DNA from: Allorhodopirellula solitaria
GTDB taxonomy: Bacteria > Planctomycetota > Planctomycetia > Pirellulales > Pirellulaceae
NCBI RefSeq assembly: GCF_007859855.1
Contig: NZ_SJPK01000011.1
Span: 1 to 64,000 of the forward strand
Direction: 5' to 3'
Length of the DNA stretch: 64,000 bases
Shown: positions 46,966 through 55,284 of the stretch, piece after piece
Layout of the letters: each line of letters begins with the position of its first letter
Numbering within the stretch: the first letter of the stretch is position 1
Translations under genes and position numbers: made by a program
Notes under the pieces: generated by a model
Databases searched by the model: none
What the model saw: only the letters and a program-made list of their open reading frames with translations
Told to the model about the DNA's origin: nothing

Positions 46966-48380
46966 TCGCGATCGGCTTTCCAGCCGCCAGGGAGGTCCTG
47001 TTCCGCCAAGGTTAGGAAGTGATGGCACTGCGCAGTGTCCTCGCCGACGCAGATGAACTGGCCTTTGTGAACCAATCCGTCTTTGCCGAAATTAAAGTTC
47101 AAGGGTAGCACACCAGCCCGGCGCCCTTGCTGAAACAGATGGTTTCGCGACGCGAAAATATTCAATAGCGTCTTGGCAGTGACGGGGCGCGACAGACGTA
47201 GGTTGCGAAGCAACCAAGCGCCCGACGGATGGAAATGCTTGGCGAGCAAGGATGGGTAGGTTGCCCCCGTGACGCGGGCGTTGATCTCGCAAACATACAC
47301 ATCGCTCTCTGCATGGGATTCGCGTTGCACCACTAACCAATCGATGCTGGCGGTTCCCCGGTATCCCGTCTCATGGAGCCAGCCGCCGACGAGTGCTGCT
47401 TGACGCATCGTTTCGGCGCGGAGTTCCGGTTGCTCCTTCAAGTAGGGTGGCGGTGACTCGTTGCCTTCGTGAACGTGATGACCACTGAGGATTTGCTCGG
47501 TCGTGTCAAACGCGTGCACTTGGTCTTCGTCGAGAAACAACTGTGTGCTCGGACTCCGGATCTGCGAAATGCCAAGCACTTCGGGGCTGAGCCAGCCCTG
47601 GACCAAACAGGGGCCCTCGTGGAAGAAATATTCGGGAACGGCCGGGAACTGGTCCGGCTGGCTGAGGTCATGCAGTTTGAGCATCCCGACGCCCGAAGCG
47701 CCGACTTGGGATCGGACAACCGCAGCAAGATAGCCTTGTTGTTGCAGGCGTGCGGCGCAGCGAGCGAGGTCATCCGGACCTTCGGCGAGCTCCGTGGCGA
47801 CGGTCGGCAAACCTTGTTCGGTCAGAAATTGATGCAGCTGAAGTTTGTTGTTGCCCGCTTGGCTGGCCTGCATGGACGAAATGGTCGGGCACTCCATCCG
47901 CTCGGCAATTCGCGGCAGAATATCGTCGGTGACGTAGCCGTCGAGCCAGCCCGGGTCGTCGCGATCGGCCGCGGCCGCGAGGGCGTGTCCACCTGGTAGG
48001 AGCTCCTGCAATGAGGCCTCCGGATTCTGCTCGAGCTGGCGGCCGAGTTGGAGATAGTCCTGGTGCGCTAGCACGCAGATCTCGGGCAATGCGAGGCCGA
48101 GGTCTTCACGCAGGTAGCGACAGAGGTCCGGATCGGGCTCTCGCTCCACCACCAGCAGGTTCCCCGGTCCAGCAAACAGGAGATTCAAAATGGGTATCAA
48201 GCGGTTGCTGTAAGAATCCAGTTCGCCGATCTCGTCGGCTAGCACGCGGGTTTGATCGGCATTGCCGAAAAAGAGCGACAGGAGGTTGGCAAAGAAAATG
48301 GTGCGCCGCGGCCACATCGGCGGCAGTTGCCCGTGAGTATCGACGAATCTCTGGGGGGAACCCGCTTGCGAAGAATTCAT
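46962..48380 (-). CDS. ATP-grasp family ligase
   Basis: ATG 48380 overlaps the comB stop as ATGA, so the two are translationally coupled; longer in-frame extension exists but lies inside comB. The ~472-residue protein has a pre-ATP-grasp region with a Rossmann-like segment (NRLIPILNLLFAGPGNLLVV, LGLALPEICVLAHQDYLQLG). The ATP-grasp fold follows: GNNKLQLHQFLTEQGLPTVA (Lys of the N-domain), YLAAVVRSQVGASGVGM (flexible glycine loop), and VYVCEINARVTGATYP with the metal-binding Glu and Asn. ATP-grasp ligases join a carboxylate to an amine or thiol. The stop codon lies within a palindromic element. Confidence 0.8.
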   Translation of the reverse strand: MNSSQAGSPQRFVDTHGQLPPMWPRRTIFFANLLSLFFGNADQTRVLADEIGELDSYSNRLIPILNLLFAGPGNLLVVEREPDPDLCRYLREDLGLALPEICVLAHQDYLQLGRQLEQNPEASLQELLPGGHALAAAADRDDPGWLDGYVTDDILPRIAERMECPTISSMQASQAGNNKLQLHQFLTEQGLPTVATELAEGPDDLARCAARLQQQGYLAAVVRSQVGASGVGMLKLHDLSQPDQFPAVPEYFFHEGPCLVQGWLSPEVLGISQIRSPSTQLFLDEDQVHAFDTTEQILSGHHVHEGNESPPPYLKEQPELRAETMRQAALVGGWLHETGYRGTASIDWLVVQRESHAESDVYVCEINARVTGATYPSLLAKHFHPSGAWLLRNLRLSRPVTAKTLLNIFASRNHLFQQGRRAGVLPLNFNFGKDGLVHKGQFICVGEDTAQCHHFLTLAEQDLPGGWKADRD

Positions 48381-49228
48381 TGGCTGACAAACCGGGGAGG
48401 AGTCAATTGGTCGCGTCGTGGAACCTGTTCGAACACATCGATGCTCCCGCAATCAACCAGATCATTCTCGTAGCCAGCAGCGATCAGGTTCTGACCGCCA
48501 GCCGTCATCGCGAGGCGACGTGCCAAGGAGTCCGCGTCAACGACCTTGTCGTGCGTGATGCAGTGTTGCCATGCCGCCAGGGCGATCGACCCCGAATCGT
48601 TGGCTAGTTGGACCGGCCCATCGTAAAAACGAGAGGTGTCACTGAGTTTGCGATGACAGACTGCGATCAACGCACCGGCCAACAGTACGTCTTCGCTCGT
48701 GATGGCACCATTGGTCCCCGCGCACACAATGCGCACGACTCCCGAGGTCTGCGGCGGTTCGCTGCCCGCCAATTCTGGGTTGGATGCCTGCGACGCGTCG
48801 TCGCTCGATACCTCCGCGATGATGGCGTCGGCGACCGCAGAGAGGTTGGCAAAACATGCCAGGAACATGACGTCGCAATCTGCAGCGGCATCGATCGCAC
48901 GCGTACCATTGGTCGTCGTCATCACCAGCTCTCGTTCACCCACGCCCGCGGGCGAGTACTCCGACGGCGAATTCCCGAAATCGAATCCGTCGATGCGGCG
49001 ACATTCACGCTCGCCGCAGAGCAGCGGTTTCGATGCCTCCGCAGCTTGTTGCTGCATGGCGAACGCGTCGCTGACGTCGAGGCACGTCGTCACGGATCTT
49101 GCGCCAGCAGCGAGGGCGGTCGTGACCACCGTCGTGGCACGCAACACATCGATCACCACCGCGACCCGGGCACGCTCGCGCTCGTGAGGCCCGACCGCTG
49201 TCGGCGATAGCCAGGTTTCAATCTGCAT
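48377..49228 (-). CDS. comB: 2-phosphosulfolactate phosphatase family (ComB)
   Basis: ATG 49228 (MQIETWLSP) gives 283 residues. Diagnostic segments include VVIDVLRATTVVTTALAAGA (metal-binding Asp), GERECRRIDGFDFGNSPSEY, ELVMTTTNGTRAI and VCAGTNGAITSEDVLLAG. ComB removes phosphate from 2-phosphosulfolactate in coenzyme M synthesis in archaea; homologues in bacteria without coenzyme M have uncertain roles, perhaps in sulfolactate or related sulfonate metabolism. No comA, comC or sulfonate genes are adjacent. It overlaps the ATP-grasp gene by 4 bp (ATGA) and follows the CPXCG gene by 16 bp, forming a tight three-gene operon. Confidence 0.88.
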   Translation of the reverse strand: MQIETWLSPTAVGPHERERARVAVVIDVLRATTVVTTALAAGARSVTTCLDVSDAFAMQQQAAEASKPLLCGERECRRIDGFDFGNSPSEYSPAGVGERELVMTTTNGTRAIDAAADCDVMFLACFANLSAVADAIIAEVSSDDASQASNPELAGSEPPQTSGVVRIVCAGTNGAITSEDVLLAGALIAVCHRKLSDTSRFYDGPVQLANDSGSIALAAWQHCITHDKVVDADSLARRLAMTAGGQNLIAAGYENDLVDCGSIDVFEQVPRRDQLTPPRFVSQ

Positions 49229-49244
49229 CAGGTTTATGTCAGTC

Positions 49245-49514
49245 CTATTCGGGTTCGGCTCGCACGTCGACGCGCTCGTTGTCAACGTGTACATGGATCA
49301 CGTTGGGGCTGCAACAGACCGGGCAATCTTCCACGTAGGTTTGCATTTCGCCGCCCGCCAAGTCAACTGGGATGACAATCTCCTCGCCACAATGATCGCA
49401 CACATAACCAGCGGTGTCGTCCATGTGAGACAACTGAGCTTCATGGTCCCAAATGTCGTCGCTGCTGTCGTCCTCGCGGAGTTGCTCCGCCATCGAATCG
49501 TGTTGCGGTGTCAT
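49245..49514 (-). CDS. CPXCG-type cysteine-rich small protein
   Basis: The 89-residue protein has YVCDHCGEEIVIPVDLAGGE, then YVEDCPVCCSPNVIHVHVD, the two-CxxC zinc-binding arrangement of the CPXCG (PF14255) family, preceded by an acidic tail of ~30 residues. In this copy the canonical CPxCG second motif reads CPVCC. It is the first gene of the comB/ATP-grasp operon. Family function is unknown. Confidence 0.85.
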   Translation of the reverse strand: MTPQHDSMAEQLREDDSSDDIWDHEAQLSHMDDTAGYVCDHCGEEIVIPVDLAGGEMQTYVEDCPVCCSPNVIHVHVDNERVDVRAEPE

Positions 49515-49811
49515 CGTACCGGTACCCTCGGGAACATGTCATGCGAGCGGAGAGGTTTCATTGTACCGTGGTCGATCGCGTCGCCACAGTAGCGAGCGAA
49601 CGATGTCGCGTCCGCTCACACTGGACGCGTCCGCTCACGGCGGGCCAGGGCAGGTGCCGGGGAACCAGGTGCCGGGGAACAAGGTGATCGCCGAAAGGCT
49701 ATAATTTGCCCATAAGCTCATTGGGCGGTACGTACCGTTGGCATCGGAGACGCCCAGTGATCACAATGAACGCCGAGAACTACCGAACCCACCGACCCGG
49801 AGACTTTTAGA
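49515..49811. other. Divergent intergenic region
   Basis: About 300 bp between the CPXCG and HlyD-like genes. A short direct repeat ggtgccggggaac occurs twice near 49655-49680. GGAG at 49799-49802 is the ribosome binding site of the HlyD-like gene. No other structure was recognised. Confidence 0.4.
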
Positions 49812-51254
49812 ATGAAGCGTTTCGTATATCCGACCTTGATGGTGGGGCTGCTCGGAGCATTCGGGGCAATGAGCTGTTGCCCAGCACACGTGATCGCCGG
49901 CGAGACCCTCCATCGGCAGGCGGCACTCTCGGCGCACGACGAGGAATCCGCGGAAGACAAATCGACTCACGACGATCCGGATCGAGAAAAAGATGCGGGC
50001 GAGGCGTCTCCGGAAGCAGAACCTGCAGCGAAGGATAAAGCGAAAAAGCAGGCAGATGACGAGGCTAGCGCTCAGAAGGATGCCGAGAAAGACGCCAAGA
50101 AGGACTCTGAGAAGGACTCTGAGAAGGATGGTAACGAGCAAGCCGAGGTGGTGAAGGTCGACGGGGTCTTCGAAGCTGTTCGGTCTTGGGAGTTGGTTCA
50201 CGACCGCGACCAAATCCAGACGCTCGAGGTGGAACGGATCTTGCCCCATGGCGATCGGGTGACCAAAGGGCAAACGGTTGTCTGGTTCGATTCCGAAGCC
50301 GTTGATCGGCAACTGGACAATGCCGAAACGGAGATGCAGTTGGCCGAGCTCGCCGCTGATGACGATCAGTTTGCTTACGAGCAGTTTCTCAAAACGCAGG
50401 AGTTTGATCGCGAGGCTGCGGAGAGAACACGCGATCAAGCCCGTCAGGACTACGATAACTATGTCAAAGTTGACCGCGAGCAAACCATCGAGAGCGCCGA
50501 GTTCAGCCTCAAAAACTCGCGGTACTATCTCGCCAATGCCCAGGAAGAGTTGACTCAACTGACGCAGATGTACGAGGAGGACGATCTCACCGAGGAGTCC
50601 GAAGAAATCGTGTTGAAGCGAGCCAAGCAAGCGGTTGAGTCGGCTGAATTCAATTTGGAGAAAGCCGAAGTTCGCACTGAACGCATGATCTCCCAAACCG
50701 TTCCGCTGCAGGATGCGACGCACGAGGACGCTTTGGCCAAAGCGGAGATGGCGTATGCCAAGACGACCCGGAACCTAACGAGCGCCAAGAAACAACGTGA
50801 CCTGAAACGGAAACAAGCCGCGCGGGAACTCGCGAAGAAATCAGAAGATTTGCAAACGCTGCGAGAGCAGCGCAAGGCGATTGTGATGAAGGCTCCAGGC
50901 GATGGGATTGTGCTCTACGGTCAGCTCACTCGTGGGGCACTGGGGTCCAAGCCGAGTACGATCGAGGTGGGGTCGAAGATCAGTCAGAAGCAAGTCGTGG
51001 CGACGATCGTCAATCCGAATCGGCTTCGTGTGCGGGTGGAGTTGTCCGAGTCGCAGCTAGCGACGGTGGTGGCGGACGCGAAATGCGTGATCAAGCCTGT
51101 CTCACAACCGGATCTTTCCTTTGACGGTGTCGTCACTCGCGTTGCGGGAGTGCCATTTGCCGCCAAGAAGTTCGACGCCGAGATCAAGATCAAGGGGAAA
51201 GTCGACGATGCGATCGTCCCTGCGATGACCTGTTCGGTCGAGTTCACCAAGTAA
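49812..51254 (+). CDS. HlyD-like periplasmic adaptor with coiled coil
   Basis: The 480-residue protein has a signal peptide (YPTLMVGLLGAFGAMSCC). A highly charged low-complexity stretch follows (~40-110; repeated KDAEKDAKKDSEKDSEKD-type). It is then built like an RND/ABC efflux adaptor: lipoyl-type half VERILPHGDRVTKGQTVVWF, a long helical hairpin at ~165-365 (VDRQLDNAETEMQLAEL ... KKQRDLKRKQAARELAKK), the second lipoyl half IVMKAPGDGIVLYGQL, and a beta-barrel (VVATIVNPNRLRVRVELSES). Transporter genes are absent; instead the downstream gene is a cyclase-fold protein 33 bp away. Confidence 0.82.
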   Translation: MKRFVYPTLMVGLLGAFGAMSCCPAHVIAGETLHRQAALSAHDEESAEDKSTHDDPDREKDAGEASPEAEPAAKDKAKKQADDEASAQKDAEKDAKKDSEKDSEKDGNEQAEVVKVDGVFEAVRSWELVHDRDQIQTLEVERILPHGDRVTKGQTVVWFDSEAVDRQLDNAETEMQLAELAADDDQFAYEQFLKTQEFDREAAERTRDQARQDYDNYVKVDREQTIESAEFSLKNSRYYLANAQEELTQLTQMYEEDDLTEESEEIVLKRAKQAVESAEFNLEKAEVRTERMISQTVPLQDATHEDALAKAEMAYAKTTRNLTSAKKQRDLKRKQAARELAKKSEDLQTLREQRKAIVMKAPGDGIVLYGQLTRGALGSKPSTIEVGSKISQKQVVATIVNPNRLRVRVELSESQLATVVADAKCVIKPVSQPDLSFDGVVTRVAGVPFAAKKFDAEIKIKGKVDDAIVPAMTCSVEFTK

Positions 51255-51287
51255 GTTTCCCGCCTCCGTTTTTTTCGGATCCATCAC

Positions 51288-52577
51288 ATGTCTGCCCCTC
51301 CCTTGAGATCGCTGCCCTTGCTGAGATCGCTAGCCATGATGTGGTGCAGCGTGGGATTACTATGCGTCGTCGCTGTTGCGGATGCCCCGGTGGTAGACGG
51401 CGATGCGAAGCCGAGTCGGGAGGCGATCGAGGCTGCCGATCGCTTTGATTGGCAGCGTTCACCGACACCACCGGTCGTCGATGGGCCCTCGGATGAAGAA
51501 ATCTTGGACTCGGTAATCCGGGGCGTCGAGTTTCTGTTGGCCGATCAAAACCCCAATGGTTCTTGGGGATCGGCGACCCGGACGAAGAGCCTGAATATCT
51601 ACGCCCCCGTCCCCGGGGCCCATCATGCGTTCCGAACCGGCACGACGTCCCTGGCGATCGCGGGCTTGCTCGAAACATACCGCCACTTGCCCGAGGGAGA
51701 CGCGCAGTCCGATTTGAAGTCGCGGGTGCGTGAAAGTTTGACGCGAGCGGAGGCGTGGTTGGTGGAGGATCTACCCCGGCTGCGACGGGCCGGCGGCGAT
51801 GCACTCTACAACGTGTGGGGGCACGGCTATTCGATTGAAGCCATGACGCAGTTGTATCGATGGCACGAAGGGTCGCCTGAGAAACAGGCCCAGCTGACTG
51901 CGATGATTCAAACGCAGTTCGAGATGTTGCAGCGGTACGAATCGGTTGACGGGGGATGGGGCTACTATGACTTCCGCTATCAAGCCGATCAGCCGACGTC
52001 CTCCTCCACGAGTTTCGTCAACGGGGCTGTGCTGGTCGCCCTCGCTTCGGCCCGAGACATTGGCATCGAGCCACCCGCACGGATGGTGGAACGGGCAATC
52101 CGAGCACTCCGCCGGCAGCGCAAACCCGACTTTAGCTATCTCTATAGCGAAAATTTGAGGACGCAGCCCATGCGGAGCATCAATCGGCCGGGAGGAAGTC
52201 TAGGCCGCTCTCAGTGCTGCAACGCAGCTCTGCGTTTGTGGGGCGATGACGCGATTACAGACAACGTCATCCAGGTTTGGCTGTGTCGTCTCTATTTGCG
52301 TAATGGATGGTTGGACATCGGCCGTAAACGCCCGATTCCCCACGAAGCCTGGATGCAGGTAGCTGGCTATTTCTACTATTTCGGCCACTACTATGCCGCT
52401 GTGGGCATGGATTTGTTGCCCGCGGGAGAGATTGATCCCTACCAAGCGATGCTCGCTAAGTTGATGCTCGATCGTCAGGAGGCGGACGGTTCGTGGTGGG
52501 ACTATCCGCTCTATGACTACCACCAGCCCTACGGGACGGGTTTCGCGCTGCTCACGTTGGCGTCATGCCTCGAGTGA
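51288..52577 (+). CDS. Secreted terpenoid-cyclase/prenyltransferase-fold protein
   Basis: The 429-residue protein has a signal-like N-terminus (LRSLPLLRSLAMMWCSVGLLCV). Repeated helix-turn motifs of an alpha/alpha barrel follow: GVEFLLADQNPNGSWGSA, RYESVDGGWGYYDFRYQ, LDRQEADGSWWDYPLYD. Gly-Ser-Trp turns of this kind occur in squalene-cyclase and prenyltransferase-fold proteins. The cyclase DxDD acid motif was not seen, so it is probably a binding or non-cyclase member. It follows the HlyD-like gene by 33 bp and is likely co-transcribed. Function unknown. Confidence 0.75.
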   Translation: MSAPPLRSLPLLRSLAMMWCSVGLLCVVAVADAPVVDGDAKPSREAIEAADRFDWQRSPTPPVVDGPSDEEILDSVIRGVEFLLADQNPNGSWGSATRTKSLNIYAPVPGAHHAFRTGTTSLAIAGLLETYRHLPEGDAQSDLKSRVRESLTRAEAWLVEDLPRLRRAGGDALYNVWGHGYSIEAMTQLYRWHEGSPEKQAQLTAMIQTQFEMLQRYESVDGGWGYYDFRYQADQPTSSSTSFVNGAVLVALASARDIGIEPPARMVERAIRALRRQRKPDFSYLYSENLRTQPMRSINRPGGSLGRSQCCNAALRLWGDDAITDNVIQVWLCRLYLRNGWLDIGRKRPIPHEAWMQVAGYFYYFGHYYAAVGMDLLPAGEIDPYQAMLAKLMLDRQEADGSWWDYPLYDYHQPYGTGFALLTLASCLE

Positions 52578-52644
52578 GCACAGGTCGCCGGCGTTGCCGG
52601 CCGAGTGTCGACGAGAGCGGGAAAGGACTTTCCCGAGCGTCTCG

Positions 52645-52956
52645 TTAGAGCACGCCGCCGTGAGTTCGGATGGGCGTCAGGTGGCTCGGGGCGTCGAGCT
52701 GCCAGAAGCGTTCCCATTCGTCGACCATCGCTCGAAGGTTTTCCGAGGTGTAGAGCAACTGCTGGACGCGGCGTTCGGGCCGGGCAGAATAGATCGGTAG
52801 GAAGCAACCGACAGATGTCATTGCGGTCATCATCAACGCGGCGCTGAAGACCATCCGGGTGGCGAAGGCTCGCATCGATGCCGAGGGACTTCGCTTTGCC
52901 CGGCCAGTTGTTTCGGCCGCTGGGGTGGCGTCGATCGCCGATGTCGCAAGTTTCAT
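52645..52956 (-). CDS. Small putative lipoprotein
   Basis: ATG 52956 has GGAGG with 8-nt spacing, a strong start signal. The 103-residue product has an unusually long ~28-residue N-terminal region before a lipoprotein signal (RMVFSAALMMTAMTSVGC). A mature part of ~55 residues follows (FLPIYSARPERRVQQLLYTSENLRAMVDEWERFWQ). If the internal ATG of MRAFATRM were used, the signal would be of normal length. No family recognised. It lies 41 bp downstream of the HU-like gene. Confidence 0.65.
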   Translation of the reverse strand: MKLATSAIDATPAAETTGRAKRSPSASMRAFATRMVFSAALMMTAMTSVGCFLPIYSARPERRVQQLLYTSENLRAMVDEWERFWQLDAPSHLTPIRTHGGVL

Positions 52957-52997
52957 GGGAAGTTCCTCCGTGAACAACATGGACCCGCGAGTTCGAA

Positions 52998-53504
52998 TCA
53001 CGCCCAATCGCCGGTGGGGCGGTTGGGGTGGTCAGCCTCGCGGGCTGATTTCAAATTTTGGCTGTGCGTGGATCGAGCGGGATGCTCGGTTGAGTCGGCG
53101 GTCGGTTGAGGTGGCGAGCCTTCGGGTTCGTAGTCCGGGTCGAGCCATGCGGGACGGCCGGGCTGCTCGCTCAAGTTTTGGACGCGTTGTTCCATCTCCT
53201 TACCGGGTTTGAAACTGACGACGTACTTTTCAGGAACGTGAACTTGTTGGCTTGTTTTGGGATTCCTCGCACTGCGAGCGGCTCGAAGTTTAACCTCGAA
53301 GACGCCGAAATTTCGCAGTTCGACTCGTCCCTCTCGGACCAACATCTCGACAATCGAGTCGAAGGTCCGCTGCACCACCTCTTTGGTCTGTTGTTGCGTC
53401 AATCCGAGTTCTTCAGAGATGACGCGTACGATTTCTTTTTTGGTCACTCCGCTGGCACTCCCATCCAGTTGACTCGTTCGGATGTGCAGCGAGATCGGCA
53501 TCAT
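52998..53504 (-). CDS. HU/IHF-family DNA-binding protein with long C-terminal tail
   Basis: Two ATG codons (53504 and 53501) open the frame. The core of about 95 residues matches [60 protein letters not shown] and [15 protein letters not shown] Pro/Ser/His-rich tail of ~60 residues follows ([19 protein letters not shown]...), roughly doubling normal HU length. HU bends and compacts DNA; the tail may add non-specific DNA or protein contacts. At least one other HU gene is likely in the genome. Confidence 0.9.
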   Translation of the reverse strand: MMPISLHIRTSQLDGSASGVTKKEIVRVISEELGLTQQQTKEVVQRTFDSIVEMLVREGRVELRNFGVFEVKLRAARSARNPKTSQQVHVPEKYVVSFKPGKEMEQRVQNLSEQPGRPAWLDPDYEPEGSPPQPTADSTEHPARSTHSQNLKSAREADHPNRPTGDWA

Positions 53505-53756
53505 TTTGACGCAAACCACGAAAGCTGCTCGACTTAGGAGTCGCCACTGTATGGACGCAAGCGGGCGAATGTCAAGCGGCGTGGCGACAGAAAGGCAGGC
53601 GAATGATGAATTCGCCAGACTGTCTGCGTGTCGTTGACCTCGTTAATCGAGGCCTCAGACGCCGCGCCGCAATGACCCGCACAATAGGTATCGACCGGCA
53701 CAACCGTCAAAGTCCAATCAATCTTAGAAAAATTCGGTTTCGTTGCTCGAAAGCTC

Positions 53757-54212
53757 TCAGACCGATTTCTCACGGCGGCGGACTTCGATCTCGTCGAATG
53801 TGTAGAGTTGGCCCTTTCCCGCGCCCGGGCAGGCGTCACAGGTATCACGCCAGTCGGCGGGTGACTCCAGCGTACTGTCCCAGAACGGCCACGTCCGACA
53901 CTGGATCGGACGGGATCGGTAGACCAAGCAGTGACGCGATTTAGGGTCGAGAAAGATGCAGTCGCCATCGGGATACTCCCGCAGACTGAACTGGCTGCCG
54001 ACGCGGCGCAAGAACTTTTGGTGGAACTCCTCCACGCTGAGCCGCAGTTCCTCCGCCATCGCGGCGATTTCGGATTCGTCGACAAACACGTAGCCCGGCT
54101 CGCCGCTGCAGCAGGCACCGCACTGCGTGCATTCAAATCGTAGTCCGTCAGCGTACCAGGGGCGATCAGCAGAATCGCTGGCGGATTTCGCTCGGGGGGG
54201 CGTGGAATTCAT
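53757..54212 (-). CDS. YkgJ-family cysteine cluster protein
   Basis: ATG 54212 gives 151 residues. The zinc/iron-chelating CxxCxxCC-type motif appears as FECTQCGACCSGEPGYVF, with further cysteines in CIFLDPKSRHCLVYRSRPIQC and DTCDACPGAG. The order CxxCGACC...DGxCxFL...CxIYxxRPxxCRxxP defines the YkgJ family, whose biochemical role is unclear. It sits 13 bp downstream of galE on the same strand. Confidence 0.9.
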   Translation of the reverse strand: MNSTPPRAKSASDSADRPWYADGLRFECTQCGACCSGEPGYVFVDESEIAAMAEELRLSVEEFHQKFLRRVGSQFSLREYPDGDCIFLDPKSRHCLVYRSRPIQCRTWPFWDSTLESPADWRDTCDACPGAGKGQLYTFDEIEVRRREKSV

Positions 54213-54225
54213 CGAATCGCGGGCC

Positions 54226-55209
54226 CTAGGAGCTGTACCCACGCGGGTGGGATTGGTGCCACCGCCATGCCGTTTGGACGACTTCCTTCACGTCGGTGTA
54301 TTGGGCTTTCCAGTCCAACAGTTCGTTGGCCAAAGTCGCATCGGCGACGAGTTCAGCAGGGTCGCCGGCGCGGCGGTCGCCCATCACCACGGGGATCTCG
54401 TGACCGGTCACGCTGCGGCAGGCTTCGACGATTTCACGCACACTGATGCCTTTTCCAGTACCCAAATTGACACAGATTCCTTGGCCGGGCTGGAGCCGAT
54501 CCATGGCTCGCAAATGGGCCTCGGCGAGGTCTTCGACGTGGATGTAATCGCGGATGCAGGTGCCATCGGGCGTGGGGTAGTCGTCGCCAAAGATGGTGAT
54601 GCTCTCACGCTGGCCCAGTGCCACCTGCAGGACAATCGGAATCAGGTGCGATTCGGGTTCGTGGTGTTCCCCGATATGACCATCGGGATGGGCCCCGGCT
54701 GCATTGAAGTACCGCAGGGCGGCGTAGGCGAACCCGTAGGCGTTGGCATAATCGGCGAGGGCTCGCTCGATGACAAGTTTGGTGAAACCGTAAGGGTTGA
54801 TTGGATTTTGCGGGGTCGTTTCAGCGATCGGCACCTTGTCGGGCTGGCCGTAGGTGGCCGTCGTGCTGCTGAAAACAATCTTTTTGACGTCGGCCCGGCG
54901 CATCGCTTCGAGCAACGACAGGGCTGCAACGACGTTGTTTTGATAGTAGGACGCGGGGTCTTTAACCGATTCCCCGACCTCGGCGAAGGCAGCGAAATGC
55001 ATGACCACGTCGATGTCGTTCTCTCGGAGCGTTTTTTCCACGAAATCTGTGTCGTTGAGATTACCGCGAACGAGCATGCCGTCAGGTACCGCAGCAGCAT
55101 GGCCGCGGGAAAGGTTGTCCAATACAACGATTTGGTGACCTGCATCGATCAGTCGTGCGACCGCATGCGAGCCAATGTATCCGGCACCACCTACTACCAA
55201 AACGTTCAT
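54226..55209 (-). CDS. galE: UDP-glucose 4-epimerase
   Basis: GalE interconverts UDP-glucose and UDP-galactose, feeding polysaccharide synthesis. The 327-residue protein is an extended short-chain dehydrogenase: NAD loop VVGGAGYIGSH at the N-terminus, HFAAFAEVGESVKDP, FSSTTATYG (Ser/Thr of the triad), and NPYGFTK with catalytic Tyr140 and Lys144. RYFNAAGAHPDGHIGEHH and the C-terminal GRxGD-like VMGDRRAGDPAELVAD complete the family pattern. The YkgJ gene follows closely. Confidence 0.95.
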   Translation of the reverse strand: MNVLVVGGAGYIGSHAVARLIDAGHQIVVLDNLSRGHAAAVPDGMLVRGNLNDTDFVEKTLRENDIDVVMHFAAFAEVGESVKDPASYYQNNVVAALSLLEAMRRADVKKIVFSSTTATYGQPDKVPIAETTPQNPINPYGFTKLVIERALADYANAYGFAYAALRYFNAAGAHPDGHIGEHHEPESHLIPIVLQVALGQRESITIFGDDYPTPDGTCIRDYIHVEDLAEAHLRAMDRLQPGQGICVNLGTGKGISVREIVEACRSVTGHEIPVVMGDRRAGDPAELVADATLANELLDWKAQYTDVKEVVQTAWRWHQSHPRGYSS

Positions 55210-55284
55210 CTACTTCAATCCAAACGATACGAGGGTCGATAAGAAGAGTCAGAGAATAGCGAATTCCTAGGTGAGAGACTACTC

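Noticed and set aside
48377-49228. Coenzyme M biosynthesis operon
   Set aside because: Only ComB is present; comA, comC, comD and comE-like genes are absent, so the full pathway cannot be claimed.
54127-55242. A 371-codon plus-strand frame opposite galE and the YkgJ gene
   Set aside because: No recognisable domain; both minus-strand genes have complete family motifs.
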